A program made the translations under genes and the position numbers. Below the pieces are notes generated by a model, which worked only from the letters and a program-made list of their open reading frames with translations, made no database searches and was not told the DNA's origin. DNA of 64,000 bases, taken from NCBI RefSeq assembly GCF_023022965.1, contig NZ_CP095462.1, forward strand, positions 2,770,001 through 2,834,000, in the 5' to 3' direction. The number at the start of each line of letters is the position of its first letter. Position 1 is the first letter of the stretch. Shown here piece by piece: positions 18,728-28,678 of the stretch. This DNA is from Ectobacillus sp. JY-23 (GTDB lineage Bacteria; Bacillota; Bacilli; Bacillales; Bacillaceae_G).

Positions 18728-18761
18728 AAAAAAACCTCAATCTATGATTGAGGTTTTTTTC
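18728..18761 (+). terminator. Terminator after glnA
   Basis: AAAAAACCTCAATC/GATTGAGGTTTTTT with a TAT loop; symmetrical and strong. Confidence 0.93.
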
Positions 18762-18885
18762 TATAAATCTTTAAAGCTATAAGAAAAGAGTTTTTTAAAT
18801 ACAGCGCGAGTAATCCGTAAGCTTCATCCGCAGCTACATATGGTCTGTTCTTTCTGCAACGGAAACATAGCCATTTCTTTTTTAC

Positions 18886-18914
18886 TTGTTATTTCTGCTC
18901 TTTGGGAGTAGAAT
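18886..18914 (+). promoter_or_regulatory. Promoter of the thiMDE operon
   Basis: TTGTTA and TAGAAT separated by 17 bp, about 20 bp before the TPP aptamer. Confidence 0.7.
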
Positions 18915-18934
18915 GTGTTTGAAAACAAAATAAA

Positions 18935-19025
18935 CGTACCGGGAGCCTGAGAAGAGGGCTGAGAGTACGGCTACTTTGCCGTAGACCGTTTGAACCTGTT
19001 GGATAATGCCAGCGTAGGGAGAATG
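18935..19025 (+). promoter_or_regulatory. TPP riboswitch (THI element) of thiMDE
   Basis: Contains the two conserved aptamer blocks: GAGCCTGAGAAGAGGGCTGAGA (about 18943-18964) and TTTGAACCTGTTGGATAATGCCAGCGTAGGGA (about 18989-19020), with a variable hairpin ACGGCTAC..GCCGT between. Followed by an intrinsic terminator, so thiamine pyrophosphate would cause premature termination. Confidence 0.95.
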
Positions 19026-19041
19026 TTGCTTGAGAAATTCA

Positions 19042-19073
19042 AGGCACTTTGCATACGCGAAGTGTCTTTTTTA
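19042..19073 (+). terminator. Riboswitch-controlled terminator
   Basis: GGCACTT...AAGTGTC hairpin followed by TTTTTTATTTT, lying between the aptamer and the thiM ribosome-binding site. Confidence 0.85.
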
Positions 19074-19095
19074 TTTTGCTAAAGGAGTGAAGACC

Positions 19096-19897
19096 ATGAA
19101 GGAAAGAGTAGGGAGTTTACTAGAGAAGGTACGTAATGAAAATCCGCTGATACATAATATTACAAATGTCGTAGTGACAAACTTTACGGCCAACGGTTTG
19201 TTGGCGTTAGGTGCGTCTCCTGTGATGGCATATGCACACGAGGAGGTGGCGGACATGGCACGCATTGCGGGTGCGCTTGTTTTAAACATGGGGACGCTAA
19301 ATGCGGTAGAAGTAGAGGCGATGTTACTTGCTGGAAAAGCGGCTAACGAGCGCGGTGTTCCTGTTATTTTTGATCCAGTTGGTGCAGGGGCTACGCCGTA
19401 TCGAACAGAAATAGCTCGTGCCATTGCTGGGACAGTGAAGCTGTCGGCCATTCGCGGTAATGCTGCTGAAATTGCCAATGTAATTGGAGAAGTGTGGGCA
19501 ATTAAAGGAGTGGACAGCACCGGGGAAGGAAGTGTTGTAGCACTAGCACAAAAGGCTGCCAAGCGACTACAAACGGTTGTCATTGTAACGGGTAAGGAGG
19601 ATGTAGTTGCTGATGGGCAAGGTGTATATATTATCCAAAACGGTCACCCCATTTTAACGAAGGTAACCGGCACTGGCTGCTTGTTAACATCGGTTATTGG
19701 TGCATTTGCCGCCGTAGAAACAGACGTTGCATTTGCCGCGGCCGCAGCGCTTGCCTGCTATGGTGTGGCGGCAGAGCTGGCATATGAGAAATCAGGAAAT
19801 AAGCCGGGTAGCTTCCAAATAGAGTTGTTAAACGCTCTTGCTTCTGTTTCTCGTGCTCATATTGAGCAAAGAGCTCTCATAGAAGGGGTGGAAAGTC

Positions 19898-19905
<8 letters not shown>
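19096..19905 (+). CDS. thiM: Hydroxyethylthiazole kinase
   Basis: 269-residue kinase that phosphorylates 4-methyl-5-(2-hydroxyethyl)thiazole for thiamine salvage. Recognised by [29 protein letters not shown] near the start, [12 protein letters not shown] near residues 93-104, and [14 protein letters not shown] near 193-206 (anion hole). ATG 19096 follows AAAGGAG and the riboswitch terminator; upstream in-frame codons lie inside the riboswitch and are not used. Overlaps thiD by 8 bp. Confidence 0.95.
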
Positions 19906-21357
<1,452 letters not shown>

Positions 21358-21439
21358 GAACAACGTAAGACCTAGCTGCACCAGAGCCATTCGTTCTTCC
21401 TGCTTAAAAAACGTTTTTGTAGTTTCTATCTATTAGATT

Positions 21440-21545
21440 TTTCTGTATACTTTAATGAGAGATACTGCTGTATGAGGACTGACCTAGTGTTTAGTCTTTA
21501 TGCACCTTACCTTATGGGTAAGGAGACGTAAACAGCATGATACAT
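21440..21545 (+). promoter_or_regulatory. Structured leader upstream of the aminopeptidase gene
   Basis: Two hairpins, AGGACT/AGTCTT and CCTTACC/GGGTAAGG, are enclosed by a possible outer helix GCTGT (about 21469)/ACAGC (about 21533), giving a three-way-junction outline. It matches no riboswitch consensus I recognise. TATACT near 21449 could be its -10 box. Confidence 0.4.
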
Positions 21546-21561
21546 ATAGGAGGGTTTGAGA

Positions 21562-22794
21562 ATGGCACAATTTGAAGAAAAATTAGAGAAGTATGCCGAG
21601 CTCGCTGTTCGTGTTGGTGTGAATTTGCAGGAAGGGCAAACGCTAATTATTAATGCACAGATTGAAACAGCGCCATTTGTGCGTCTGGTTGCAAAAAAGG
21701 CATATGAGGCAGGCGCAAAAAATGTTCATGTGGAGTGGAATGATGATGAACTAACAAGAACGAAATACGAAAGCGCGCCTGATGAAGCGTTTACAGAATA
21801 TCCGCTTTGGAAAGCGAAGGGCTTAGAAGAAATGGCAGAGAGCGGCGCGTGTGTGCTTTCTATCTATGCACCAAATCCAGATCTACTAAAAGGCATCGAC
21901 TCGCAGCGTATTTCTAATGCAAATAAAGCAGCGGGCTTAGCTTTGAAAAAATACCGTAGCTACATGATGACGGACAAAATGCGTTGGTCTATTATCACAG
22001 TTCCAACAACAGCGTCCGTTGCAAAAATCTTCCCGGATGTTTCTTTAGAGGAAGGAACAGAAAAGTTATGGGAAGCGATTTTCCATATTAACCGTATTAA
22101 CGCAGAAGATCCAATTGCTGCATGGCATACACATAATGAAACATTAAAGCAAAAAGTAACATATTTAAATGACAAGCAATATGCAAAAATCGTATATGAG
22201 GCACCGGGTACAAACTTAACAGTAGAACTACCTGAAAATCATTTATGGCAGGGCGGCGGTTCTGTGAGCGCGGATGGTGTGGTATTCAATCCAAATATGC
22301 CAACAGAAGAAGTATACACAATGCCGCATCGCAATGGTGTGAATGGTGTTGTGCAAAGCACGAAGCCGCTTAACTACGCTGGCAACCTAATCGACAACTT
22401 TACACTAACGTTTGAGAACGGAAAGGTTGTTGATTACACAGCCGAAGTAGGATATGACACGTTAAAGCTATTGCTTGAAACAGACGAAGGTGCACGTCAT
22501 CTAGGTGAAATTGCATTGGTGCCTCATAAATCACCAATCTCTGACTCAGGGTTAATCTTCTACAATACGCTGTATGATGAAAATGCATCCAATCACTTGG
22601 CGCTTGGAGAAGCATATCCAGTTAACCTAGAAAACGGTACATCAATGACAGAAGAAGAACTACAAGAGCGCGGCGCAAACAAAAGTCTTGTACATGAAGA
22701 CTTCATGATTGGTTCTGCAGAAATGAATATTGACGGTATCACAAAGGACGGTAAACGCGAGCCAATCTTCCGCAATGGAAACTGGGCGTTTTAA
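21562..22794 (+). CDS. ampS: Aminopeptidase, M29 family (AmpS-like)
   Basis: 410-residue metallo-aminopeptidase that removes N-terminal residues in the cytoplasm. Starts MAQFEEKLEKYAELAVRVGVNLQEGQTLIINA, typical for AmpS/AMPT. Conserved metal-ligand regions visible: LPENHLWQGG, NMPTEEVYTMPHRNGVNG near 248-265, GARHLGEIALVPHKSPI near 317-333, NASNHLALGEAY near 343-354 and LVHEDFMIGS near 380-389. ATG 21562 is preceded by TAGGAGGG; an in-frame TTG two codons upstream is less likely. Single gene with structured leader and strong terminator. Confidence 0.93.
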   Translation: MAQFEEKLEKYAELAVRVGVNLQEGQTLIINAQIETAPFVRLVAKKAYEAGAKNVHVEWNDDELTRTKYESAPDEAFTEYPLWKAKGLEEMAESGACVLSIYAPNPDLLKGIDSQRISNANKAAGLALKKYRSYMMTDKMRWSIITVPTTASVAKIFPDVSLEEGTEKLWEAIFHINRINAEDPIAAWHTHNETLKQKVTYLNDKQYAKIVYEAPGTNLTVELPENHLWQGGGSVSADGVVFNPNMPTEEVYTMPHRNGVNGVVQSTKPLNYAGNLIDNFTLTFENGKVVDYTAEVGYDTLKLLLETDEGARHLGEIALVPHKSPISDSGLIFYNTLYDENASNHLALGEAYPVNLENGTSMTEEELQERGANKSLVHEDFMIGSAEMNIDGITKDGKREPIFRNGNWAF

Positions 22795-22798
22795 TGAA

Positions 22799-22829
22799 AA
22801 GAGGCGACCTCAAGTCGCCTCTTTTTTAA
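22799..22829. terminator. Bidirectional terminator between ampS and the oxidase-like gene
   Basis: AAGAGGCGACCT/AGTCGCCTCTTTTTT hairpin; T-tract on the plus side and A-tract on the other, so it can serve both convergent genes. Confidence 0.9.
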
Positions 22830-23200
22830 TCTTCACCCAACTTGACATGCAGAAACACGTTAACCATAAAGATAATGATAGCTAATGTCATCGCTGTACC
22901 ACCAACCGCGACAAAGGGACCTGCAGCTTCTTTGCCTTTTACGACAAAAGCAAGTGCAAGCATCATAATAGGGAGTGAAATGTTATGTAGCCAGAAATGG
23001 ATCTTACCAAGCCTTGTAGCTGCTGCATCTGGGAAGATATGATAAAGGATACCGGCAACTGCCATAGCGGCCCAACCTAGTAAGTTAATGTGTACATGCA
23101 CAGGTGTCAGTATGTAAGAGTGTGCAATAGACATATACATTCCCAAAACAACCCCAACGACTAAATAGATTGCTGAAATCTTAATAAAGTGAACGCCCAT
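22826..23200 (-). CDS. Small haem-copper-oxidase subunit I-like membrane protein
   Basis: 124 residues with four hydrophobic helices. It resembles an N-terminal slice of cytochrome oxidase/NO reductase subunit I: YILTPVHVHINLLGWAAMAVAGILYHIFP has the His-containing helix pattern, and HFWLHNISLPIMM a second His pair. Far too short (subunit I is over 450 residues) to be an oxidase, but stand-alone short proteins of this type are common in Bacilli. Function unknown; haem binding is possible from the His positions. Single gene convergent with ampS. Confidence 0.75.
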   Translation of the reverse strand: MGVHFIKISAIYLVVGVVLGMYMSIAHSYILTPVHVHINLLGWAAMAVAGILYHIFPDAAATRLGKIHFWLHNISLPIMMLALAFVVKGKEAAGPFVAVGGTAMTLAIIIFMVNVFLHVKLGED

Positions 23201-23383
23201 TTAACTACCTGCTCTTTTTAAAAAGTACTATTAAATTTTATTTCTATATATATGAAACTAACATTTTTTGTATTCCTTTCATCCTAAAAATCTTTCTTTC
23301 AGAAATTCATGTATAATAGTAATTATTAAAAATATTTTAATAATTTTAATAACTTATTAAAAACGTAAAGAAGGTATGATTTC

Positions 23384-24358
23384 ATGGAGAAGGAACTGTG
23401 GAAATGGGTTTTTCAAGAAATGGATGAAGAGAAGTTTTATCAAATTATGAAAAAAACAGGCATCACTGTCAATGGCTTTCGAAAAGTAGATCGTGAAATG
23501 CTTCGAAGACTGCGAATGAAAGTAATTGGTGATTTATTAAAGCCGCGACTATTGGCGCGTGTACAAAGTGTGTTAGGAGACATGAATTTACCGCATGCTT
23601 GGCCTAAGACAAAACAAGAATTACTACACGAGATGAAGGATTATAAAAGAGGCGCTGAGATTTTAGCAGGATTATTGCTTTCAGAAGAAGAAGAGCAACT
23701 ACAAATGGCAGCACAATTATATCAAAGCTTGCAAGCACCTGTTGTTTCGCAAGAAATAGAAAATCCTATTCTGCCGTTACAAAACATCATTCGAAATTTA
23801 GAGGAAAAAATCAAAAAGCAGGATGGCAAAGTAAAAGAGCTATCAAAGAACTTACTGCAAGCGGAACAAGCATTAAAGCACAAAGAAACGGAAGTAAAGA
23901 AAGCAGAAGTTGAAATACAAGAATTAAAGAAACGAATACAAGAAGAGAAAGAGAGAAATCTTGCATATGCACATGAGCAAAAACTACATGAACAGGAAAC
24001 ATCAAAGTTACGTAAGGAGTTGCGTAGGGTCATGACAGAAAGCAATAAACAGCAAATAGAGATGGAAACATTACGTGCTCCGCAAACCTTTTTAATATCA
24101 CCGGAGCCGCAAAAAACGATTGCTGTGCTTGGAGATCTCGCAGAACTTGCTACAGATAAAGCAGAAGTATTTCTTTCAAATGAGGCAATTCAAAAGGCGA
24201 TTGGAACGGAAGTATTATCTTCTTTTGAATACGTTTGTTTGCTGCGATTTACAATGACACCTTCATTGCTGAGAAAAGTTAAAAAAGCTGTACGCACGGA
24301 GCAGATAAAAGAGTTCTATAATATGCATGAATTTGTGCGATGGGAGGCCTCGATATGA
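23384..24358 (+). CDS. Coiled-coil protein of McrBC-like defence module
   Basis: 324 residues, not recognised as a named family. An N-terminal helical part (about 1-115), a long charged coiled coil (about 130-225: LEEKIKKQDGKVKELSKNLLQAEQ...KKRIQEEKERN), and a C-terminal ~85-residue alpha/beta part (KTIAVLGDLAELATDKAEVFLSNE...VCLLRFTMTPSLLRKVKKA) that looks like a small Rossmann-type fold, loosely similar to DUF2325. Stop overlaps the start of the AAA+ gene (ATGATGA), so it is part of the same unit. Likely a scaffold or sensor for the two following proteins (inference). Confidence 0.7.
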   Translation: MEKELWKWVFQEMDEEKFYQIMKKTGITVNGFRKVDREMLRRLRMKVIGDLLKPRLLARVQSVLGDMNLPHAWPKTKQELLHEMKDYKRGAEILAGLLLSEEEEQLQMAAQLYQSLQAPVVSQEIENPILPLQNIIRNLEEKIKKQDGKVKELSKNLLQAEQALKHKETEVKKAEVEIQELKKRIQEEKERNLAYAHEQKLHEQETSKLRKELRRVMTESNKQQIEMETLRAPQTFLISPEPQKTIAVLGDLAELATDKAEVFLSNEAIQKAIGTEVLSSFEYVCLLRFTMTPSLLRKVKKAVRTEQIKEFYNMHEFVRWEASI

Positions 24359-26241
24359 TGAAACAATGGGATATTTCTATGCTGGGCACAGTGGCTTCAA
24401 ATTATGATGTTGAAACGGATTTAGGCAAATCGAGAAGTGTATTTGTGAATAGTCAAAATACGGTTCAGTTTTGGATTAAACGTATATCCAAAGCACCTAA
24501 ATCATTTCCAAATCAATATTATTTTACAGGGTATGCAACGGAATTAGAGAAGTTTGGCTTTCATGATGATTTAAGGAAGTCGGATTATATGCGTGAAGAA
24601 GATGTGCGCAACTTTCTGGAAAATTACCTTTTTGTATTTACCCCTATACGTAAACAAACTGCAAGCGGAGAAGTGTTTTTAGCTCGTGATATTGAATTGC
24701 TACGAAAGGCCGATACGTTCCAAAATCGTGATATCTTTGCCTCTATACCCGTGTACAGTCACGAAAAGCATGGTTATTCTATGGAAGAGTTTTTCCAGCG
24801 AATTGAAGCTAAAAAGCATGTTGGGAAAATACCCAAAATTTCTACTGAAAGTAACGATACACCAGAGTTTGTTTTCTGGAAGGAAAGTGAAGAAATTGTA
24901 TATGTTATTGGCTCGTTTAGCGGCCATTCTCATGCACATGGCGGATTTTGCTTTCACTATCAAGAGAAGCTTAAAGTGCAGGTACTTCCGGAAATGTGGC
25001 TTGACGACATGTATGAGGCTTCCGCAACACTATTTTTTATGAACATTCATATGTATGACAGCCTGAGGGCGTTACTTAGTGGCACAGAGCCTTTCGAGGC
25101 CGCAATAGCTGAGGTAGCCGCAACAGCTTCTCAAATGGACCGTATAGAAGAGAAGGCAGAGGAGGAAGCATTTCTGCAGCATTTTATACGTGTCACAAAA
25201 GCGGAAGGACTATTATATGCTGAAAAAGATTTAGTAAACTTTCATACAGCGATGAAGGTTTCAAATCTAGTCATTCTTCAAGGAATGAGCGGAATTGGAA
25301 AGTCTAGACTTGTCCATGCATATGCAAAGGCTCTTGGTATCCATAATGAGCATCAAATGTTATTTATTCCGGTTAGACCGGCATGGACAGATGATACACA
25401 TGTAATGGGCTATACGGATTTGTTAAATAATGTGTATCGGGCCGGTGATTCCGGTTTAGTTGACTTATTAATAGATGCTTCTAAACATAAGGACAAGCTC
25501 TACGTGGTCGCATTTGATGAAATGAACTTAGCACGTGTTGAACATTATTTTTCTCAGTTTTTATCGGTTTTAGAAATGGGACGAGAGAATAAGGCAATTC
25601 GTTTATATCATGAAAAATTAAAAACGACTCTCCATAATGCAGAGCAATATCCACCAACAGTTCCTATTGGAGACAATGTAATGTTTGTTGGAACTGTAAA
25701 TGTAGACGAATCTACGTATCATTTTTCAGACAAAGTGCTTGACCGGGCAAACGTTATCACGCTTAATATTATGAAATATGCCCTTTTACAGGAGGATGGT
25801 CTTATTGAAACCACACCCATTTCGTATGAGACGTATACATCATTCCGTCAACCGACTGGATTTGAACTGAGTGATGCTGAAATCGATTTACTATGGGATA
25901 TACATGAAGCTATGCATAAGGCAGATGCGCGTACGGGGATAGGTCCTCGTGTAGTGAGACAAATTAATGCGTACCTGCAGCTATTGCCGCACACGGGAAG
26001 TATGACGCGAGAAGAAGCATTGGATTTACAGATTGTGCAGCGTGTTTTAACAAAAATACGCGGAGCCGAGGAAGTGTGGAGACCTTTGGTCGGTACGTAT
26101 GAAAAGGAAAAAGGTGACGTTGTGGCAGGTGAATTATTAACACTTTTTGAAAAGTACAAGCATTTGTCTACCTTTGTACACACAATTGCCCTTTTGAAAC
26201 AAAAAGCAAAAGAGTTGAAGCTACATGGCTACACATACTGA
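24355..26241 (+). CDS. McrB-like AAA+ ATPase/GTPase
   Basis: 628 residues. The first ~290 have no family I recognise and could be the target-recognition part. The motor domain has Walker A GMSGIGKS (310-317), an insert PVRPAWTDDTHVMGYTDLL, Walker B VVAFDEMNLARVEHYFSQFLSVLE (near 385-408) and the McrB-type sensor GTVNVDESTYHFSDKVLDRAN (near 446-466; McrB proteins have MNTxD here). McrB uses nucleotide hydrolysis to drive an associated McrC nuclease. Starts inside the stop of the coiled-coil gene and overlaps the next gene by 17 bp. ATG 24355 or 24358. Confidence 0.82.
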   Translation: MMKQWDISMLGTVASNYDVETDLGKSRSVFVNSQNTVQFWIKRISKAPKSFPNQYYFTGYATELEKFGFHDDLRKSDYMREEDVRNFLENYLFVFTPIRKQTASGEVFLARDIELLRKADTFQNRDIFASIPVYSHEKHGYSMEEFFQRIEAKKHVGKIPKISTESNDTPEFVFWKESEEIVYVIGSFSGHSHAHGGFCFHYQEKLKVQVLPEMWLDDMYEASATLFFMNIHMYDSLRALLSGTEPFEAAIAEVAATASQMDRIEEKAEEEAFLQHFIRVTKAEGLLYAEKDLVNFHTAMKVSNLVILQGMSGIGKSRLVHAYAKALGIHNEHQMLFIPVRPAWTDDTHVMGYTDLLNNVYRAGDSGLVDLLIDASKHKDKLYVVAFDEMNLARVEHYFSQFLSVLEMGRENKAIRLYHEKLKTTLHNAEQYPPTVPIGDNVMFVGTVNVDESTYHFSDKVLDRANVITLNIMKYALLQEDGLIETTPISYETYTSFRQPTGFELSDAEIDLLWDIHEAMHKADARTGIGPRVVRQINAYLQLLPHTGSMTREEALDLQIVQRVLTKIRGAEEVWRPLVGTYEKEKGDVVAGELLTLFEKYKHLSTFVHTIALLKQKAKELKLHGYTY

Positions 26242-27940
26242 ATTCCAGGTATATTTTGAACAGCAGGGGCAAGCTAGAGAGCAGCTTATGTTTGTTGAGG
26301 AGGAACATGAACTCAACGGATGCAGTGTCATTCGAGAAAATATTGATGTGTTTGTTTTGTTTCAAAGTTCGTATGAAGATTGTCGTTTATATATTGAAGG
26401 GCTGGATGATTGTGTAATTCAAACATCGAGTGATGGAGAAGGAGAATCATATTTATTACCATCTTCGCAAAAAAAGCTGTTGTTTTCACATGAAAACTTT
26501 CCTCTTATACCAGGTGATTATTTAGTTAGGGTGTATTGCGGGCGTTGGTATTATGCGATGCTTCGCATTCAACCTAAGCAGGTGACAGAAAGCCAGCTAC
26601 AGGTGATGAAGGATGAGGTGCAGGAGTTCTTGGAGGGCCTTGCTTATGATGTAGTGAGCCAAGGCTCAGTATATAGGATGGTGCCGCATGAATTTGCAAA
26701 TAAAGCAAGGGTACTTGAGCATCATTATAAAACGGTGTTGCCTGCACTCGTTGAACTTGTATCGCATGCAAACTACGAAATGGCAACTACGTATGAAACC
26801 AAGCTCAATTATCAACCTCTCGCGATGGATGCAGAGACATTCGCCCAGCGCCTCCGCTACCCGGATCGGGCACAGGAATGGCGGGTCCCGGTACGTCGTT
26901 TGAATTATGACATACATGAAAATCGGTGGATCAAGTCTGTTATACAGATGATGAAGCCGTCACTTATTGAAATGCGCAATGAAAGTGTTGTTCATCAAAG
27001 TATACTGGAAAGACAATTGCAACGAGAAGGAAATAGTCAGAAGCGGTCGCAACTGCAAAAAGCGCTAGGATGGCTGGAGAATGTATATAAACAGGTCAGT
27101 CAGTTTGTTATGAACCTCAATATCTTGCAATCTACAGCTTGGTGGCATGAAGTGGAGGTATGGGATGGTAATGTTTTGCCGCGAGCCGCTCAGTTGAATG
27201 CTAAGTATCGCGCCTTGCTTCATATGCAAAGAGACTGGCGCAGTAATCGATCTATGAATTTAGATGCATCGTATCATCTGCGCTGGAAACGAACGGATAA
27301 GCTGTATGAGACCTGGGGCTTTGTTCAATTCCTTAAGCTTTTAATAGAAGAACTGCATTTTTCTCCGCAGGAGGGCTGGATTTTCTCTAAGTCTCATTCA
27401 GAACAGATTCAAATCCCTACACTGGATAGAAACACAAGCGTAACATTAAAGAGAGGTAATCTTAGAGTGCTCTTTGTATATGAAGGAGAAATTCCTAGTG
27501 AACCTGCACATACGTCCCTTCATATGCCTTTGTATACTGATAGTACAAATAATTGCCCTGATATGCGCATGGATGTATTTGAGAAAGATATCTACATGGG
27601 AAGCCTCGTATTTGATTTTAAATACCGACCGCTTCATCACATATGGGATGCTACTAGAGTAAGGCAAAAAACAGCTACAATGAAAAAGCTAACAAACTAT
27701 GCCGGAGCTTGCAGGTCTTTATTTTTATTTGGATCGGATTATGCGAAATATATAAGACCCGTCCATGAGGTGTGGGCAATCCATCCGAATGTACACGCTG
27801 ATTATCCTGTATCCAAAGTGCTTGAGCATCATACTCTTCGTATTGTGCAGTTAAGTCCTAAGCATGATATGTCTCATATTGCCGAAGATTTAAATAAATC
27901 TCTTACTGAAATGATAGAAAAACGACGATTGCTTCTGTGA
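26225..27940 (+). CDS. DUF2357/PD-(D/E)XK nuclease, McrC-like partner
   Basis: 571 residues. The first ~350 residues match the general build of DUF2357 proteins (beta-rich start, then helical ERQLQREGNSQKRSQLQKALGWLENV and W-rich ...LLHMQRDWRS). The C-terminal part carries a nuclease pattern of the PDDEXK_7/DUF524 type: CPDMRMDVF, then GSLVFDFKYRP near 461-471, where D and K are the metal and catalytic residues. McrC relatives are DNA (or RNA) nucleases driven by McrB-type motors. Overlaps the ATPase gene by 17 bp. The trio is most simply a type IV-like restriction system. Confidence 0.78.
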   Translation: MATHTEFQVYFEQQGQAREQLMFVEEEHELNGCSVIRENIDVFVLFQSSYEDCRLYIEGLDDCVIQTSSDGEGESYLLPSSQKKLLFSHENFPLIPGDYLVRVYCGRWYYAMLRIQPKQVTESQLQVMKDEVQEFLEGLAYDVVSQGSVYRMVPHEFANKARVLEHHYKTVLPALVELVSHANYEMATTYETKLNYQPLAMDAETFAQRLRYPDRAQEWRVPVRRLNYDIHENRWIKSVIQMMKPSLIEMRNESVVHQSILERQLQREGNSQKRSQLQKALGWLENVYKQVSQFVMNLNILQSTAWWHEVEVWDGNVLPRAAQLNAKYRALLHMQRDWRSNRSMNLDASYHLRWKRTDKLYETWGFVQFLKLLIEELHFSPQEGWIFSKSHSEQIQIPTLDRNTSVTLKRGNLRVLFVYEGEIPSEPAHTSLHMPLYTDSTNNCPDMRMDVFEKDIYMGSLVFDFKYRPLHHIWDATRVRQKTATMKKLTNYAGACRSLFLFGSDYAKYIRPVHEVWAIHPNVHADYPVSKVLEHHTLRIVQLSPKHDMSHIAEDLNKSLTEMIEKRRLLL

Positions 27941-28019
27941 AATCTCTTATTCTATCGAAAAATAAAAGAGTTTCCATTATAATTGAGAAAGAGACAGCTA
28001 CAGCGAGAGGGGACATATT

Positions 28020-28574
28020 ATGCGAAAACTAGCGTCATTCATGTGCATGCTCTTTCTATTGACGGCTTGCAGTTCAGAATATGAAAACCATATCAAAGCA
28101 GGGGTAAAAGCAGTAAAAGAGGAACGCTATGAAGAGGCCGTTGCCTCCTTTAAACAAGCTGCACAGGAAAAAAATGATAAAAGCGTTCAATCCTATGTAA
28201 AGGCATCGCAGACCATGAAAAGCAGTATAGATGCACTTGATGAGGGTGATACAAAGAAAGCAATTTTACATGCACAGCGGATTGTTGATGAAAAAGAAAC
28301 AAACAAAGTTACAGAGATTATAAAACCGCGAGCGCGTGAAGTGATAGCAAACGCGAAAAAATTAGATATACAAATGCAGGAGCTTAGCGGAAAGCTAGAG
28401 AAGGCGCGTGCATATGCGGATGCGGAGCAATATTTAGAGGCAGAAAAGCTACTACAGGAGGTATCCTCTGCCACAGCATTAAGCCAAGAAGCACAGGAAC
28501 TTGTACGTGAGTCTATGGAATTGTGGCAACAGGTAGAGCGAGAAAGAAGAAAACAGGAATCTGGTGGTTCATAA
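28020..28574 (+). CDS. Lipoprotein with TPR-like helical repeats
   Basis: 184 residues with lipobox LLTAC at residues 14-18, so lipid-anchored outside the membrane. The mature part is helical and charged, with a TPR-like opening (IKAGVKAVKEERYEEAVASFKQAAQEK) and a predicted coiled coil afterwards. ATG 28020 follows GAGAGGGGAC. Lies 79 bp after the McrC-like gene with its own likely promoter, so it is probably not part of that module. Its first repeat resembles those in the kinase and lipoprotein of the type VII locus, but no role can be given. Confidence 0.8.
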   Translation: MRKLASFMCMLFLLTACSSEYENHIKAGVKAVKEERYEEAVASFKQAAQEKNDKSVQSYVKASQTMKSSIDALDEGDTKKAILHAQRIVDEKETNKVTEIIKPRAREVIANAKKLDIQMQELSGKLEKARAYADAEQYLEAEKLLQEVSSATALSQEAQELVRESMELWQQVERERRKQESGGS

Positions 28575-28576
28575 GG

Positions 28577-28610
28577 AAAAAGACACTGTCCCAACGACAG
28601 TGTCTTTTTT
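28577..28610 (+). terminator. Terminator after the lipoprotein
   Basis: AAAGACACTGTC/GACAGTGTCTTTTTT with loop CCAAC. Confidence 0.93.
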
Positions 28611-28614
28611 ACAT

Positions 28615-28632
28615 TAAACAAACGTTTGATTA
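28615..28632. promoter_or_regulatory. 18-bp palindromic element, copy 2 of 4
   Basis: TAAACAAACGTTTGATTA, identical to those at 6357, 30669 and 30724; immediately after a terminator and before the 53-bp array. Confidence 0.6.
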
Positions 28633-28678
28633 GACAGCTAAGGTAAGCGCGCAGGTGGTGCTGCGGTCTACCTAGCTT

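Noticed and set aside
19030-19095. Longer N-terminus of ThiM
   Set aside because: Lies inside the riboswitch terminator; ATG 19096 has AAAGGAG.
19071-19583. 170-residue minus-strand frame opposite thiM
   Set aside because: Shadow frame across the thiM coding sequence.
21440-21545. Purine or SAM riboswitch
   Set aside because: The conserved junction sequences of those classes are absent.
22826-23200. Truncated pseudogene of cytochrome oxidase subunit I
   Set aside because: It has a clean start, stop and terminator and intact helices; short stand-alone proteins of this kind are known in Bacilli.
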